64,000 nucleotides of DNA from Chitinophaga sp. CF418 (GCF_900142925.1 NZ_FRCN01000021.1:62001-126000); one strand, 5' to 3'. Positions 7,555-16,496 are shown, counted from the stretch's first letter. The notes: generated by a model not told the origin, from the letters alone. Program-made: numbers and translations.

Positions 7555-8214
7555 TCATTTGTGCATTACCAACTTGTCTCCCGGGGAATCGTCATTTTCA
7601 TAAAAGTAAGGAGTGCTATCTTTTAAAATAATCTTTCCTTCAGCTTCAATGCGGTCTAAAGCAGCATAGTACCCCCCAAATTCAAAGGTTGCAATTTCCT
7701 CCCATTTACCATTCTGATAGGTGTAGCTGTTAAGTACTCCCATTCCTGTCAGCAAATATTGGTGGATAACAGAGATCTCATCTTTCCCATCATGATTAAT
7801 ATCTCCCTCATTGATAAGCGTTACAGCCGCTCCTCCCAGATCAGATAATGTCCCAAGCTTTTCGCCCCTGAAACAAAATTTATAATCATAGGTAACACTA
7901 TCCATGTGATTATCCTCTCCATGCTCATAATCTTTAGGATCAAATTGCTGTATATGCTTATCTACTACTACAAAGTATCCTGAGTCGGGAATATTATCTC
8001 CGTCAAAGTTGCCGGTAATGAGCGTAGAATCACCTGCTTCAATGGAGCTTTCTGCTGTTGCTTCGTAGCTGCTTTGAGCCGGCGGATAATGGCCGGGAGC
8101 TATCGTATCATAATTAGCCGTGGAAGTATCCTGAACGGTCGTTTGCTGATTCTTTTCTATTGCACTGCATGATGCAGTTAAAACCAGTAATAGGGCGTGT
8201 AGGGCTTTGTACAT
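7555..8214 (-). CDS. Lipoprotein paralogue with calcium-loop motif
   Basis: The start at ATG 8214 (MYKALHALLLVLTASC) gives a clean lipoprotein signal; an in-frame ATG at 8241 would bury it and is less likely. The protein has GNFDGDNIPDSGYFVVV and later GDINHDGKDEISVIHQYL, both Asp/Gly-rich calcium-loop motifs preceding beta strands. It then has a YQNGKWEEIATFEF segment matching the neighbour at 6820-7473 (WSYMAGRWTRI). It is therefore a duplicate of that gene. It is transcribed divergently from the pectate lyase gene. Function is not recognised; presumably envelope-associated. Confidence 0.75.
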   Translation of the reverse strand: MYKALHALLLVLTASCSAIEKNQQTTVQDTSTANYDTIAPGHYPPAQSSYEATAESSIEAGDSTLITGNFDGDNIPDSGYFVVVDKHIQQFDPKDYEHGEDNHMDSVTYDYKFCFRGEKLGTLSDLGGAAVTLINEGDINHDGKDEISVIHQYLLTGMGVLNSYTYQNGKWEEIATFEFGGYYAALDRIEAEGKIILKDSTPYFYENDDSPGDKLVMHK

Positions 8215-8259
8215 AAAACTAAAGTATAAATTTTTGTCCAATTTAGAGTGGGAACGTTT

Positions 8260-8275
8260 GCGTAAATATTTACGC
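8260..8275 (+). promoter_or_regulatory. Perfect 16-bp palindrome upstream of PL9 pectate lyase
   Basis: GCGTAAATATTTACGC is its own reverse complement and lies 60 bp before the pectate lyase start, in the gap to the divergent lipoprotein gene. The 11-bp string TTGCGTAAATA (8258-8268) recurs upstream of the PL1 pectate lyase, on its coding strand, at 33604-33614. A shared operator for pectin genes is plausible. Confidence 0.5.
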
Positions 8276-8335
8276 CGCCTTCTGATCGCTCACGTATCAA
8301 ATCCTGTAATTTCAGTAACAAATAAATCCCCCGTT

Positions 8336-10591
8336 ATGAAAACACTAATACTACTGGCATGTACATGCCTTCTGGGAGGAGGTATGTCTTATGCACAAAC
8401 CCCGCTGTATGTGGCCCCTGGCGGCTCAGCGTCTAACCCAGGTACAAATATCAATGCTCCCACAACACTCGCCAATGCACTGGCTACAATTCCTGCAGGC
8501 GGCACTATTTATCTGAGAGGAGGCACTTACAGTTTTTCTGCATCTGTTATCATTACGGCTACCAACAATGGCACTTCGTCAGCCAACAAGAACGTTGTAG
8601 CGTATAGCAGTGAAGTACCTGTGCTTGACTTTTCCGGACAGGCCGTTGCAGACGCAAACCGCGGACTGGTGCTGGATGGCGACTACTGGCATTTCACCGG
8701 TATTACCATCACAGGTGCTGGTGATAATGGAATGTTACTGGCAGGCAATAACAACATCATCGAAAAATGCATTTTCAGCAAAAACCATGACAGCGGCCTG
8801 CAGCTTAGCCGTTATGTAACATCCAACACTACTATCAGTTCCTGGCCGTCCAACAATCTTATCCTGAACTGTGAGGCATTTGACAACCAGGATCCGGATA
8901 ATGAAGATGCTGACGGATTTGCGGCTAAACTCACCTGCGGCACAGGGAATGTATTCAGAGGTTGTATTTCCCACAACAACATTGATGACGGATGGGATCT
9001 TTATGCCAAAACTGATACAGGCCCTATTGGCGTCGTGACACTGGAAAACTGCGTATCATATGGTAATGGTACACTCAGCAGCGGCAGTACTTCCGGTAAT
9101 GGCGACAAGAATGGCTTTAAACTGGGCGGTTCAGGCATTGCTGTCAATCACATTATACGTCGCTGCGTGGCTTTCAACAACGGCCATCATGGTATTACTG
9201 ACAACAACAACCCCGGTAATATTGAAGTATCCAACAACACCAGTTACAACAACGCAGCATCCAATTTCAATTTCAGGGATGGTAGTACTGCTACTTACAG
9301 GAATAACCTGTCTTTTAACGCCGGTTCCAGCGACAAATCCATCGGTACTGAAGTTGGCTCCAGCAATGTATGGTGGAAGAACAACGTCAGCACCAACAGC
9401 GGCAGCCTGGTAGTCAGCAGTGCAGACTTTATTTCCACGACGCCCAATGTTGGTAAGAACGCTGACGGTAGCCCTAATCTGGGTAACTTCCTGGCCCTGG
9501 CAAGCGGCAGTGATCTGATTAACACCGGTGTAACAGCTCCCGGCATCACTTATACAGGCTCCGCTCCTGACATAGGCGCACGTGAATCAGGCAGCACCAG
9601 TAATCCGAGCACATATACACTTAGCATCACGGCGTCGCCGGCTGCTGGTGGCACTGTAACTGCGAATCCCAATGCATCTTCTTACAACGCAGGTACCGCA
9701 GTCACGCTGACAGCAAGTCCTGCCAGCGGTTATACCTTCTCAGGATGGAGTGGTGCAGCCAGTGGCACATCTACCACTACTACTGTTACGGTTAATTCCA
9801 ATATCGCTGTTACGGCCAGCTTTACTGCTAACAATGGCGGTGGCGGTGGTAATACACTTCGCATAGACGATGCAGCTACAGCCAGCAGCGGTTATTGCAG
9901 CGCAGATGGCAGTCGCCAGAACAGTTATAGTGGTGCAGATGGTGGATATTATATCAACCTGTCCAATGCTACTGCGAAAGGCGTGAATTATAGTATTACT
10001 GTACCATCAGCAGGAACATATTCTTTTGTATGGAGATATTCCAATGGTGGTTCCACTGTTTCTACTACTGCACGCCTGCTGGTGAACGGCAGCACAGCGG
10101 TATCGAGTGTATCATTCCCCAAGACAAGTTCCTGGACTACATGGACAACTACAGCTGCAGTGACTGCAACGCTTGCTGCAGGTACCAATACCGTGCGGAT
10201 TGAGACTACTTCTTCTACTGAATTTGCAATTATAGACTGGCTGGAAGTGACCGGCAACAGTCCTTCTGCGGGTACATGTAGCGCCAGTGCCCTCAGTACA
10301 GTCGCTTATAAAGGAGAAGATACCTACACAGCAGTGAATGAAGCAGCACGTGTTTATCCTAATCCTGTAGTGAACACATCTACTATCAGCTTTTATAATA
10401 AACAGGAAACAAGAGTAGCTGTCCGGTTATTTGATGCGAATGGTGCGCTTGTGAATACTGTAGCTAATAAAATCTATCCGGCAGGACAGCATCAGCTGAC
10501 GGTCGATTGCACCAAACTGGTAAAGGCGGTGTATTTTATCAGCGTGGAAAGGGATGGTAAGAATGAAACGTTAAGGATCATCAAACAATAA
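8336..10591 (+). CDS. Secreted pectate lyase, family PL9, with repeat, CBM and T9SS sorting domain
   Basis: The start at ATG 8336 gives the signal peptide MKTLILLACTCLLGGGMSYA; the longer frame upstream has no start that fits. The mature protein of about 730 residues has four parts. First is a right-handed beta-helix with PL9 signatures (CEAFDNQDPDNEDADGFAAK, NNIDDGWDLYAKTD, GDKNGFKLGG) to about residue 400. Second is an InlB/bacterial-repeat module (ASGYTFSGWSGAASGTSTTT) near 430-500. Third is a CBM35/CBM6-like jelly roll ending EFAIIDWLEVTG. Fourth is a C-terminal type IX secretion sorting domain (VYPNPVVNTSTISFYN to LRIIKQ). It should cleave polygalacturonate at the cell surface or outside. 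The middle and tail modules are shared with the PL1 enzyme at 31433-33463. The ends converge with the 10593 gene, 1 bp apart. Confidence 0.9.
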   Translation: MKTLILLACTCLLGGGMSYAQTPLYVAPGGSASNPGTNINAPTTLANALATIPAGGTIYLRGGTYSFSASVIITATNNGTSSANKNVVAYSSEVPVLDFSGQAVADANRGLVLDGDYWHFTGITITGAGDNGMLLAGNNNIIEKCIFSKNHDSGLQLSRYVTSNTTISSWPSNNLILNCEAFDNQDPDNEDADGFAAKLTCGTGNVFRGCISHNNIDDGWDLYAKTDTGPIGVVTLENCVSYGNGTLSSGSTSGNGDKNGFKLGGSGIAVNHIIRRCVAFNNGHHGITDNNNPGNIEVSNNTSYNNAASNFNFRDGSTATYRNNLSFNAGSSDKSIGTEVGSSNVWWKNNVSTNSGSLVVSSADFISTTPNVGKNADGSPNLGNFLALASGSDLINTGVTAPGITYTGSAPDIGARESGSTSNPSTYTLSITASPAAGGTVTANPNASSYNAGTAVTLTASPASGYTFSGWSGAASGTSTTTTVTVNSNIAVTASFTANNGGGGGNTLRIDDAATASSGYCSADGSRQNSYSGADGGYYINLSNATAKGVNYSITVPSAGTYSFVWRYSNGGSTVSTTARLLVNGSTAVSSVSFPKTSSWTTWTTTAAVTATLAAGTNTVRIETTSSTEFAIIDWLEVTGNSPSAGTCSASALSTVAYKGEDTYTAVNEAARVYPNPVVNTSTISFYNKQETRVAVRLFDANGALVNTVANKIYPAGQHQLTVDCTKLVKAVYFISVERDGKNETLRIIKQ

Positions 10592-10592
10592 A

Positions 10593-11096
10593 CTATAGTT
10601 GCTCACCCGGCTTCAATGCTCTTCCCCGTTGTTGCTCGGCAACGGCGAAAGCCTCATCCGAAAGCGCCTGAAATCCTTTAGGCGCTTTCGATGCCGGGCC
10701 TTTATAAATGCCTACAAAAGGCTTCGAAAATGTTTTACGGGTTACAGGATCTGTCATCCTGAAATATTGCGGATACCAACCCTGCACAATACGATGATCA
10801 GGCGCTGCCTTCTGTGCAGCTTTAGCCCTGTTCTCCAGGATTTTTTCCAACGTGATCTTATCAACATCCGCTTCTTTGAAGAAGTAAACGCGACGGCCTT
10901 TTAATCCATTGCCACTTTTGAATACCCCTGCATGATGCCATTCCGAAGCAAAAGGCTCAATTTCCTTTGCACTGATCTTAGTACTGAATTTCCTCGATAG
11001 CAAAGTGGCCACTTCACCTGCCTTCAACAGTTGTTTGTCTTCAGCATCCTGGTAATTTTCAGACTTTCCTTCCTGCAGATATTTACGCATCTTCAT
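10593..11096 (-). CDS. Conserved-looking basic protein, unknown function
   Basis: This 167-residue protein is rich in Lys, Glu and Ala with no signal peptide or membrane helix, so it is probably cytosolic. The middle (HHAGVFKSGNGLKGRRVYFF, then ADVDKITLEKILENRAKAAQ) looks like a small wing-like domain followed by a helix. The end contains VTRKTFSKPFVGIYKGP. I recognise no family; a nucleic-acid-binding role is possible from charge but unproven. It has no neighbour in the same direction and borders the repeat-rich region at 11.1-11.5 kb. ATGs at 11096 and 11090 are both possible starts. Confidence 0.6.
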   Translation of the reverse strand: MKMRKYLQEGKSENYQDAEDKQLLKAGEVATLLSRKFSTKISAKEIEPFASEWHHAGVFKSGNGLKGRRVYFFKEADVDKITLEKILENRAKAAQKAAPDHRIVQGWYPQYFRMTDPVTRKTFSKPFVGIYKGPASKAPKGFQALSDEAFAVAEQQRGRALKPGEQL

Positions 11097-11232
11097 GAGG
11101 GAAAGTTACGATAATTCATTTATCGTGTATGATTCTGCTGTCCTCCGGCGCCTCCGATCTTTTTCACTGGGGGACACATAACACGTTACCCGGGGTTGCA
11201 TGAGATATGTTCCCGTGGGAATATGATATATT

Positions 11233-11280
11233 CCCCGGGGTTGCACCCCGCGCTACAAACACGGGCGCTCCTGGCGGAGC
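11233..11280 (+). repeat. Dispersed double-hairpin repeat, copy 2
   Basis: A GC-rich hairpin with GGGGTTGCACCCC at its core is followed by CTACAAACAC and the inverted repeat GCGCTCCTGGCGGAGC. It has the same plan as copies at 1581-1628 and 11366-11413. A partial extra arm, ACCCGGGGTTGCA, lies at about 11189-11201. Confidence 0.75.
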
Positions 11281-11365
11281 GGCACAACAGACACCCAATT
11301 GGATTTATGAATTAAAATATTCAGGAATCAATCGTGATATATAATGTATTTAACAAAATGCCGAT

Positions 11366-11413
11366 AGGCTCCGGAGGAGCCTTGTGTTTGTAGCCCCGGG
11401 TGCAACCCGGGGT
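11366..11413 (-). repeat. Dispersed double-hairpin repeat, copy 3 (inverted)
   Basis: Read on the minus strand this has CCCCGGGTTGCACCCGGGG, then CTACAAACAC, then GGCTCCTCCGGAGCC. It faces copy 2 across about 85 bp of AT-rich sequence, so the two together form a large inverted pair. Confidence 0.75.
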
Positions 11414-11525
11414 ACGGTGGCCTGGTAACACCCCTAGGCCCCTCGCAAATGACGTGCGGATAAATCCGGCACATATGGTACGATGGCCTGTATGGTACGG
11501 TGGCCCGGTAACACCCTAGGCCCCC
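11411..11525 (+). repeat. Two 31-32-bp direct repeats
   Basis: The string GGTACGGTGGCCTGGTAACA followed by CCCCTAGGCCCC (11411-11442) recurs with two changes at 11495-11525. A partial copy of the first ten bases occurs at 11478-11487. The 11097-11517 gap holds these and the hairpin repeats, and no gene that I can see. Confidence 0.7.
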
Positions 11526-11546
11526 AAAATATCGTTGTTTATGTTC

Positions 11547-12518
11547 TCACACCGTCCAGTGTTCACGGCGGATAATATCCTCAAGGCGGGCTTTATCTGC
11601 TCCCATCTGGGGTTCCAATCCTAATTGTTGCATCAGGCTATAGCTGTTGATCACACCGTCTTTGAACCAGGGCATTTCCTTGCTCAGTACCATCAGCTTC
11701 GCGAACCCTTTCATGTGTTCGCCTTTCTGGATCAGATAATAGGCATGTGCGGCCCTGAAATGCGGGTAATGATAGAACTCTCCCGCGATGGTGTCCCAGG
11801 TGGCTTCGGTAATAGCGGGTTCTGATTTTAGCAACGCGATGGCATATACGGGAGAATGCAACAGGTCATGTTCGAAGTTGACCAGCTCTGAAATGCTCAG
11901 CGACTTCCGGTTATCATTAAAAAGCCTGATACGCAGTACATCGTTATATAATTCGTGTGCGCGTTCCTCTTTATGTGTATAATGCCAGATATCCCCCAGC
12001 AGGATCTTTGCTTTCAGATGATTAGGTACCAGGTGCAGGGCTTTCTCGGCACGCTCTTCCGCCTCTTTGTATTTGGTGAGGATAAAATAAGACCTGGCCA
12101 CTGCCATATGAAAATTGGCATCGGTAAGATCTGGCCCCGTAGCATGTTCGGCGGCAATCTTTAAAGCATGCTCAGGATAACGGTCTATGTTGTAACGCTC
12201 TATTACCTGCCAGAGTTTCATGGATTCACCGATGGAATTATCCAGGATCTTATATATGATCCCTCTTCTGTCCCATATGGACTTTACTTCTTTCCAGGTT
12301 TCAAAGTCCTCAGGAAACGCGATGGCAAAAGGGATCACTTCATTAGTTTCTTCCGAGCGGACCCTCATACTCATCTCTTCTTTGGGTCTGCTGGTATAAC
12401 GTGCAGCTGCTGCCAGGAATTCTTTATCAAATAATTCGATGTCTGTCAATGCCGGAGCAGGAGCGGCCTGCCCATTCTTATTGTTTCTAAGGCCAAATAA
12501 ATTAGCGAAAAAGCCCAT
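11547..12518 (-). CDS. Cytosolic TPR-containing protein
   Basis: The start at ATG 12518 (MGFFANLFGLRNNKNG) is preferred over an in-frame upstream ATG at 12563, whose extra residues look like non-coding sequence. The 323-residue protein has no signal peptide. Between residues about 120 and 230 it has helix pairs of TPR type (NFHMAVARSYFILTKYKEAE, ALHLVPNHLKAKILLGDIWH), with further helices to the end. TPR units mediate protein contacts; no enzymatic motif is visible. It stands alone, divergent from the amine oxidase operon at 12667. The partner and process are unknown. Confidence 0.75.
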   Translation of the reverse strand: MGFFANLFGLRNNKNGQAAPAPALTDIELFDKEFLAAAARYTSRPKEEMSMRVRSEETNEVIPFAIAFPEDFETWKEVKSIWDRRGIIYKILDNSIGESMKLWQVIERYNIDRYPEHALKIAAEHATGPDLTDANFHMAVARSYFILTKYKEAEERAEKALHLVPNHLKAKILLGDIWHYTHKEERAHELYNDVLRIRLFNDNRKSLSISELVNFEHDLLHSPVYAIALLKSEPAITEATWDTIAGEFYHYPHFRAAHAYYLIQKGEHMKGFAKLMVLSKEMPWFKDGVINSYSLMQQLGLEPQMGADKARLEDIIRREHWTV

Positions 12519-12666
12519 ATCCGAAAAACTGATTGTTCCGCAAGATATACAAATTATATACATATTATTTATAATACCATTTGAATAAATTACAGGGAAC
12601 AGTCGCCAATTATTTCTAATTTACAATAGGAAGCGAAGTATTCAGGATTTATTATATATCAACCAA

Positions 12667-14250
12667 ATGTCAATTTCAAGAAGAGCATTCTTATCCCAGA
12701 CGGGGAAAGTGGCTGCTGCCTATCCCGCTATGCTTGCCCTGGGAATGTTACAACGAGCCCCCGCCCATGCCTTCGACCTGCAGGGTAACGGAAACGGTAA
12801 ACGTATCATTATTCTCGGTGCAGGACTGGCAGGCCTGACAGCCGCTTACGAGTTAACAAAGCTTGGATATCAGTGTACCATCCTGGAGGCACGTAACAGA
12901 GCCGGTGGAAGATGTTGGAGTATCCGTAAGGGTACCGTTCATCATGAAACAGATATCGTTCCGCAGACGGCCGCTTTCGACAATGACCAGTACTTCAATG
13001 CAGGCCCGTCCCGCATTCCGCATCATCATGAGCTGACCATGCACTATTGCCGGGAACTGGGTGTGCCCATACAGGTATACAATAATGTAAACGAGGCTAC
13101 TTATTTCTTCAGTGAAGGCAAGGGGCCTCTTTCCAATAAAAAGATCAGGGCCAGAGAGGTCCATAATGACATGCGTGGCTATACGAGCGAATTGCTGGCC
13201 AAAGCCATTGATCAACAGAAGATTGATACTGCCCTGACTAAAGAAGATACACAGAAGATACTGGAGTATCTCAGGGCAGAAGGCGGGTTGGATATTGACA
13301 AGCTGTATAAAGCATCTGACAGACGTGGATTTGTTGAATCCCCCGGAGCTGGTGATAAACCAGGTAAGATAGGCGATCCTCACCGGCTGGCAGATATCAT
13401 TTCCTCCGGCCTGGCAGATCCCGACTTCTACAATGTGGCGGAATATACGTATGAGTTACAGATGACCATGTTCCAGGCCATCGGCGGTATGGACAACATT
13501 GCAAAAGCTTTTGAACAACGGGTAGGTAAGATGATCCGCTTCGGATGTGAGGTAACGGATATTCTCAATCAGCCGGAAGGCGTGAAGGTCATCTATAAAG
13601 ACAAGAAGGGCAGCAATGAGCTGCAGGCCGACCTTTGCATTTGTACGTTGCCATTGCCTGTATTGAGCAATATCCAGCATAACTTCTCTTCCGATGTGAG
13701 CCGCGCCATTGACAATGTACCTTATATGATCACGGGAAAGATCGGTTTACAGTTTAAGAGAAGGTTTTGGGAAGAAGATGAGCAGATCTTTGGCGGCATC
13801 ACCCATACCAATAACGAGCTGACACAGATCTTCTATCCTTCTTACGACTATCTCAGTAAAAAAGGTATCCTGCTGGGCTATTACAATTTTAATGAGAAAG
13901 CGAAACGGACAGGCAATCTTACACATGCAGAACGGGAGAAACTGGCGCTGGAGAAAGGCAGCCTGATACATCCGCAATATATGAAGGAGTTTGAAACATC
14001 TTTCTCCGTGAGCTGGCATAAGACGCCATACAGCATGGGAGGCTGGGGATTGTACACAGGCGCCACCAGGCAGACATTCTACAAGCGTTTATTACAACCA
14101 GACAAACAGGTATACTTCGCGGGTGAACATACTACCTACCTGAATGCCTGGATGGCCGGCGCTTTTGAATCGGCAAGAAGAACGGTAGCTGACATTCATG
14201 CCAGGGTAACAGATCAACATATCACTTATCCCACTGCCACAGGCAGTTAA
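12667..14250 (+). CDS. Tat-exported FAD-dependent amine/L-amino-acid oxidase
   Basis: This 527-residue protein begins with a twin-arginine signal (SRRAFLSQTGKVAAAYPAML, with RR and a hydrophobic stretch). It should be exported folded with its flavin. The FAD-binding Rossmann motif IILGAGLAGLTAAYEL lies near residues 48-63, then EARNRAGGRCWS, and the C-terminal flavin motif YFAGEHTTYLNAWMAGAFES near 485-504. These define a flavin monoamine oxidase / L-amino-acid oxidase, which deaminates an amine or amino acid to make peroxide and ammonia. It is the first gene of an operon: the aminotransferase starts 36 bp later. Two exported enzymes that both act on amino groups suggest periplasmic amino-acid chemistry. 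Substrate unknown. Confidence 0.9.
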   Translation: MSISRRAFLSQTGKVAAAYPAMLALGMLQRAPAHAFDLQGNGNGKRIIILGAGLAGLTAAYELTKLGYQCTILEARNRAGGRCWSIRKGTVHHETDIVPQTAAFDNDQYFNAGPSRIPHHHELTMHYCRELGVPIQVYNNVNEATYFFSEGKGPLSNKKIRAREVHNDMRGYTSELLAKAIDQQKIDTALTKEDTQKILEYLRAEGGLDIDKLYKASDRRGFVESPGAGDKPGKIGDPHRLADIISSGLADPDFYNVAEYTYELQMTMFQAIGGMDNIAKAFEQRVGKMIRFGCEVTDILNQPEGVKVIYKDKKGSNELQADLCICTLPLPVLSNIQHNFSSDVSRAIDNVPYMITGKIGLQFKRRFWEEDEQIFGGITHTNNELTQIFYPSYDYLSKKGILLGYYNFNEKAKRTGNLTHAEREKLALEKGSLIHPQYMKEFETSFSVSWHKTPYSMGGWGLYTGATRQTFYKRLLQPDKQVYFAGEHTTYLNAWMAGAFESARRTVADIHARVTDQHITYPTATGS

Positions 14251-14286
14251 TGCAATAGACATTTTTTACAACCAAAACGAATTGCT

Positions 14287-15468
14287 ATGAGTACCACCAA
14301 CTCCATGAACAGGCGCAACTGGCTGAAGACCACAGCCCTGTTTACCGGAGGACTGACAATGCTTCCTCCGGCCCTCAGTCGCCTGCAGGCAGCACCTGTC
14401 GTTCCTGTCGCCAGCAATAGCACTGCCTACGCCAATGACCTTGCTATCGGCCCAAAACTGCCTGTCAACTTAAAAGCCAGACTGTTTGCCAACGAGAATC
14501 CTTTCGGCCCTTCCGCTAATGCAAAAAAGGCCATTATGGATAGCATGCTGACCAGCTACCAGTACCCCATCAGATTGATACCGGAACTGGAAGAGAAGAT
14601 CTGCGCGTATGAGGGTATCACGCCTGAAATGCTGATGATCAGTTCAGGATCTTCTCCCCTGCTATTAGGCACCGCCGTGAGCCTGTGCAAGGAGGGGGGT
14701 AATATTGTTACTGCAGATCCTACCTACGACGACCTCCCGAACCGCTGCGAAAAGGTGAGCGCCAAATGGATCAAAGTCCCCCTGACCAAAGAATACACAC
14801 ATGACCTGGATGCTATGGAAAAAGCGATCACGCCGGAAACCAAACTGGTGTACATCTGCAATCCCAACAATCCGACAGGCACAATTGTAGATAAAGACAA
14901 GCTGAAAGCATTCTGTGAAAGAGTGTCGCAGAAAGTGACAGTATTTGTGGACGAGGCATACATTGATTATCTGCCGGATGCTGCAGCTACTACATTGATC
15001 AGTAGTGTGAAGAAAGGACAGAACATCATTGTAGCACGTACCTTTTCAAAAGTATACGGACTGGCAGGCCTGCGCATAGGTTATATTGTGGCGCAGCCGG
15101 CAACTATAGCGAAGCTGCAGCCGCATACATCCTGTAGCTGGGCTGCGCTCTCAGCCCCAGCTATCAGCGGTGCACTGGCCAGTTACCAGGATCAACCCTA
15201 TATGCAGGAAATAGTGAAGAAGACAATGGAGAGTAAACAGTTCCTGTATGACACGCTGAAAGCGGAAGGCTACAGCTATATTCCGTCTTACACAAACTTC
15301 GTTATGTTCCCGCTAAAAATGGATGGAGAACGCTTTACTGAAGAGATGTTGAAACGGAGTGTAGGCTTGCGTAACTGGAAAATGAACAACCAGGACTGGT
15401 GCAGGATCAGCATCGGACGTATGGATGAAATGCAGGCATTCGCTGCTGCATTCAAGGAATTATCTTAA
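14287..15468 (+). CDS. Tat-exported class I/II aminotransferase (HisC-like)
   Basis: This 393-residue protein has a twin-arginine signal (MNRRNWLKTTALFTGGLTML), which is unusual because HisC enzymes are normally cytosolic. Catalytic features are complete: NENPFGPSANA near residue 77, the SSGSSPLL phosphate-binding segment, NPNNPTGT near 197-204, DEAYIDY near 223-229, and the PLP-lysine motif FSKVYGLAGLRIGY near 257-270. It therefore resembles histidinol-phosphate aminotransferase moved outside the cytoplasm. With the flanking oxidase and Hint protein it forms one operon (36 bp and 12 bp gaps). It probably transaminates an amino acid or its oxidation product rather than serving histidine synthesis; that is inference from export and context. 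Confidence 0.9.
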   Translation: MSTTNSMNRRNWLKTTALFTGGLTMLPPALSRLQAAPVVPVASNSTAYANDLAIGPKLPVNLKARLFANENPFGPSANAKKAIMDSMLTSYQYPIRLIPELEEKICAYEGITPEMLMISSGSSPLLLGTAVSLCKEGGNIVTADPTYDDLPNRCEKVSAKWIKVPLTKEYTHDLDAMEKAITPETKLVYICNPNNPTGTIVDKDKLKAFCERVSQKVTVFVDEAYIDYLPDAAATTLISSVKKGQNIIVARTFSKVYGLAGLRIGYIVAQPATIAKLQPHTSCSWAALSAPAISGALASYQDQPYMQEIVKKTMESKQFLYDTLKAEGYSYIPSYTNFVMFPLKMDGERFTEEMLKRSVGLRNWKMNNQDWCRISIGRMDEMQAFAAAFKELS

Positions 15469-15480
15469 CTAACAGACTGT

Positions 15481-16464
15481 ATGAAAAAATATCTGCTGAC
15501 ATTACTATCTGCTGTTTGCATATTGCAGGTGATGGCGCAATCGCGCCCGATCACCACTGCGGAATATGTAAAAGCCAAGACCTTTACAGTGAAAGACCTG
15601 GACAATGACACCTACGTAAAGTTCAACAATGCTTATATACTGGACCGCTATGAAATGCGGAAGCCATATTTCATTACCGGCGATGATGGTCAGAAAAAAA
15701 GAATAGACCTCTACCGGCTGGTAGCAAAAGACAGTATGCAGGACATTGCCACTGTGATCTTTTACACAAATGAGAGCGGCAAGCTGTATACAGCTGTGAT
15801 GCCGCTGTTCAACAGCAATGCCGATATCTGGAACCAATACTTTGAAGATATTCATGCCATTGATAAAGTAGAGAAGAACTATGTGCTGAAACTATCCTAT
15901 GTATTATCAAAAGAATTCAGCTACCAGTTATACAGGGCCATGAATGCAGGCAAGAATGTGAAAGAAGAAGCCGGCACTTATGGTACGGATATCTGTTTCC
16001 CGGGCGACCAGCTGGTGACATTGGCCAATGGTACACAGAAGGAATTGCGTGATATCCATCCGGGTGATGAGATCATCAGTCCCGATGCAGCTACTCACCA
16101 GACCAGTACCATTCGCGTAAAAGAGCTGGTAAAACATACTGCTGAGAACTATGCCATTACCCGCTTGCTGGTGATGCACGCCACAGAACAGGAAGAGGCA
16201 GGCACACATGTGGTGACCTTATCGGGTAAGGTATTACAGGCAACGCCGAATCATCCGGTGCTGACCATTGCAGGTAAAAAGCAGATGGGTACCGTTATAG
16301 CAGGCGATCAGCTGCTTTGCATGGATGAACACACCAAAACACTCGTCACATATACTGTTGTAAATAAAACCGAAGCTGCCGGAGGTAAGCAGGCCGTCTA
16401 CAACATCGTAGCAGAAGGCGGAGACGCCTTTATGATGAACAATATCATGGTATTACAGAAATAG
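15481..16464 (+). CDS. Secreted protein with C-terminal Hint (hedgehog/intein) domain
   Basis: This 327-residue protein has a Sec signal peptide (MKKYLLTLLSAVCILQVMAQ), a novel N-terminal region to about residue 165, and then a Hint domain. The Hint block starts at Cys172 (ICFPGDQLVTLANGTQKEL), has the TxxH motif in ATPNHPVLTIAG (Thr255, His258), and ends VYNIVAEGGDAFMMNNIMVL. The usual C-terminal His-Asn plus Ser/Thr/Cys of splicing inteins is absent. Self-cleavage at Cys172 is possible, protein splicing unlikely. It is the last gene of the oxidase/aminotransferase operon (12-bp gap). A role as a self-processing exported factor linked to those enzymes is inference. Confidence 0.85.
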   Translation: MKKYLLTLLSAVCILQVMAQSRPITTAEYVKAKTFTVKDLDNDTYVKFNNAYILDRYEMRKPYFITGDDGQKKRIDLYRLVAKDSMQDIATVIFYTNESGKLYTAVMPLFNSNADIWNQYFEDIHAIDKVEKNYVLKLSYVLSKEFSYQLYRAMNAGKNVKEEAGTYGTDICFPGDQLVTLANGTQKELRDIHPGDEIISPDAATHQTSTIRVKELVKHTAENYAITRLLVMHATEQEEAGTHVVTLSGKVLQATPNHPVLTIAGKKQMGTVIAGDQLLCMDEHTKTLVTYTVVNKTEAAGGKQAVYNIVAEGGDAFMMNNIMVLQK

Positions 16465-16467
16465 GAA

Positions 16468-16487
16468 AAGGGGGCGATTGCCCCCTT
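16468..16487. terminator. Bidirectional terminator between convergent operons
   Basis: AAGGGGGC / GCCCCCTT stem with loop GATT lies between the Hint gene stop (16464) and the EF-G stop (16497). It is followed by a T-rich run on the plus strand (CTTTCTTT). Confidence 0.8.
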
Positions 16488-16496
16488 CTTTCTTTA

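Noticed and set aside
14287..15468. Histidine biosynthesis aminotransferase
   Set aside because: A Tat signal and the oxidase/Hint neighbours argue against a cytosolic histidine pathway role, despite the HisC-like motifs.
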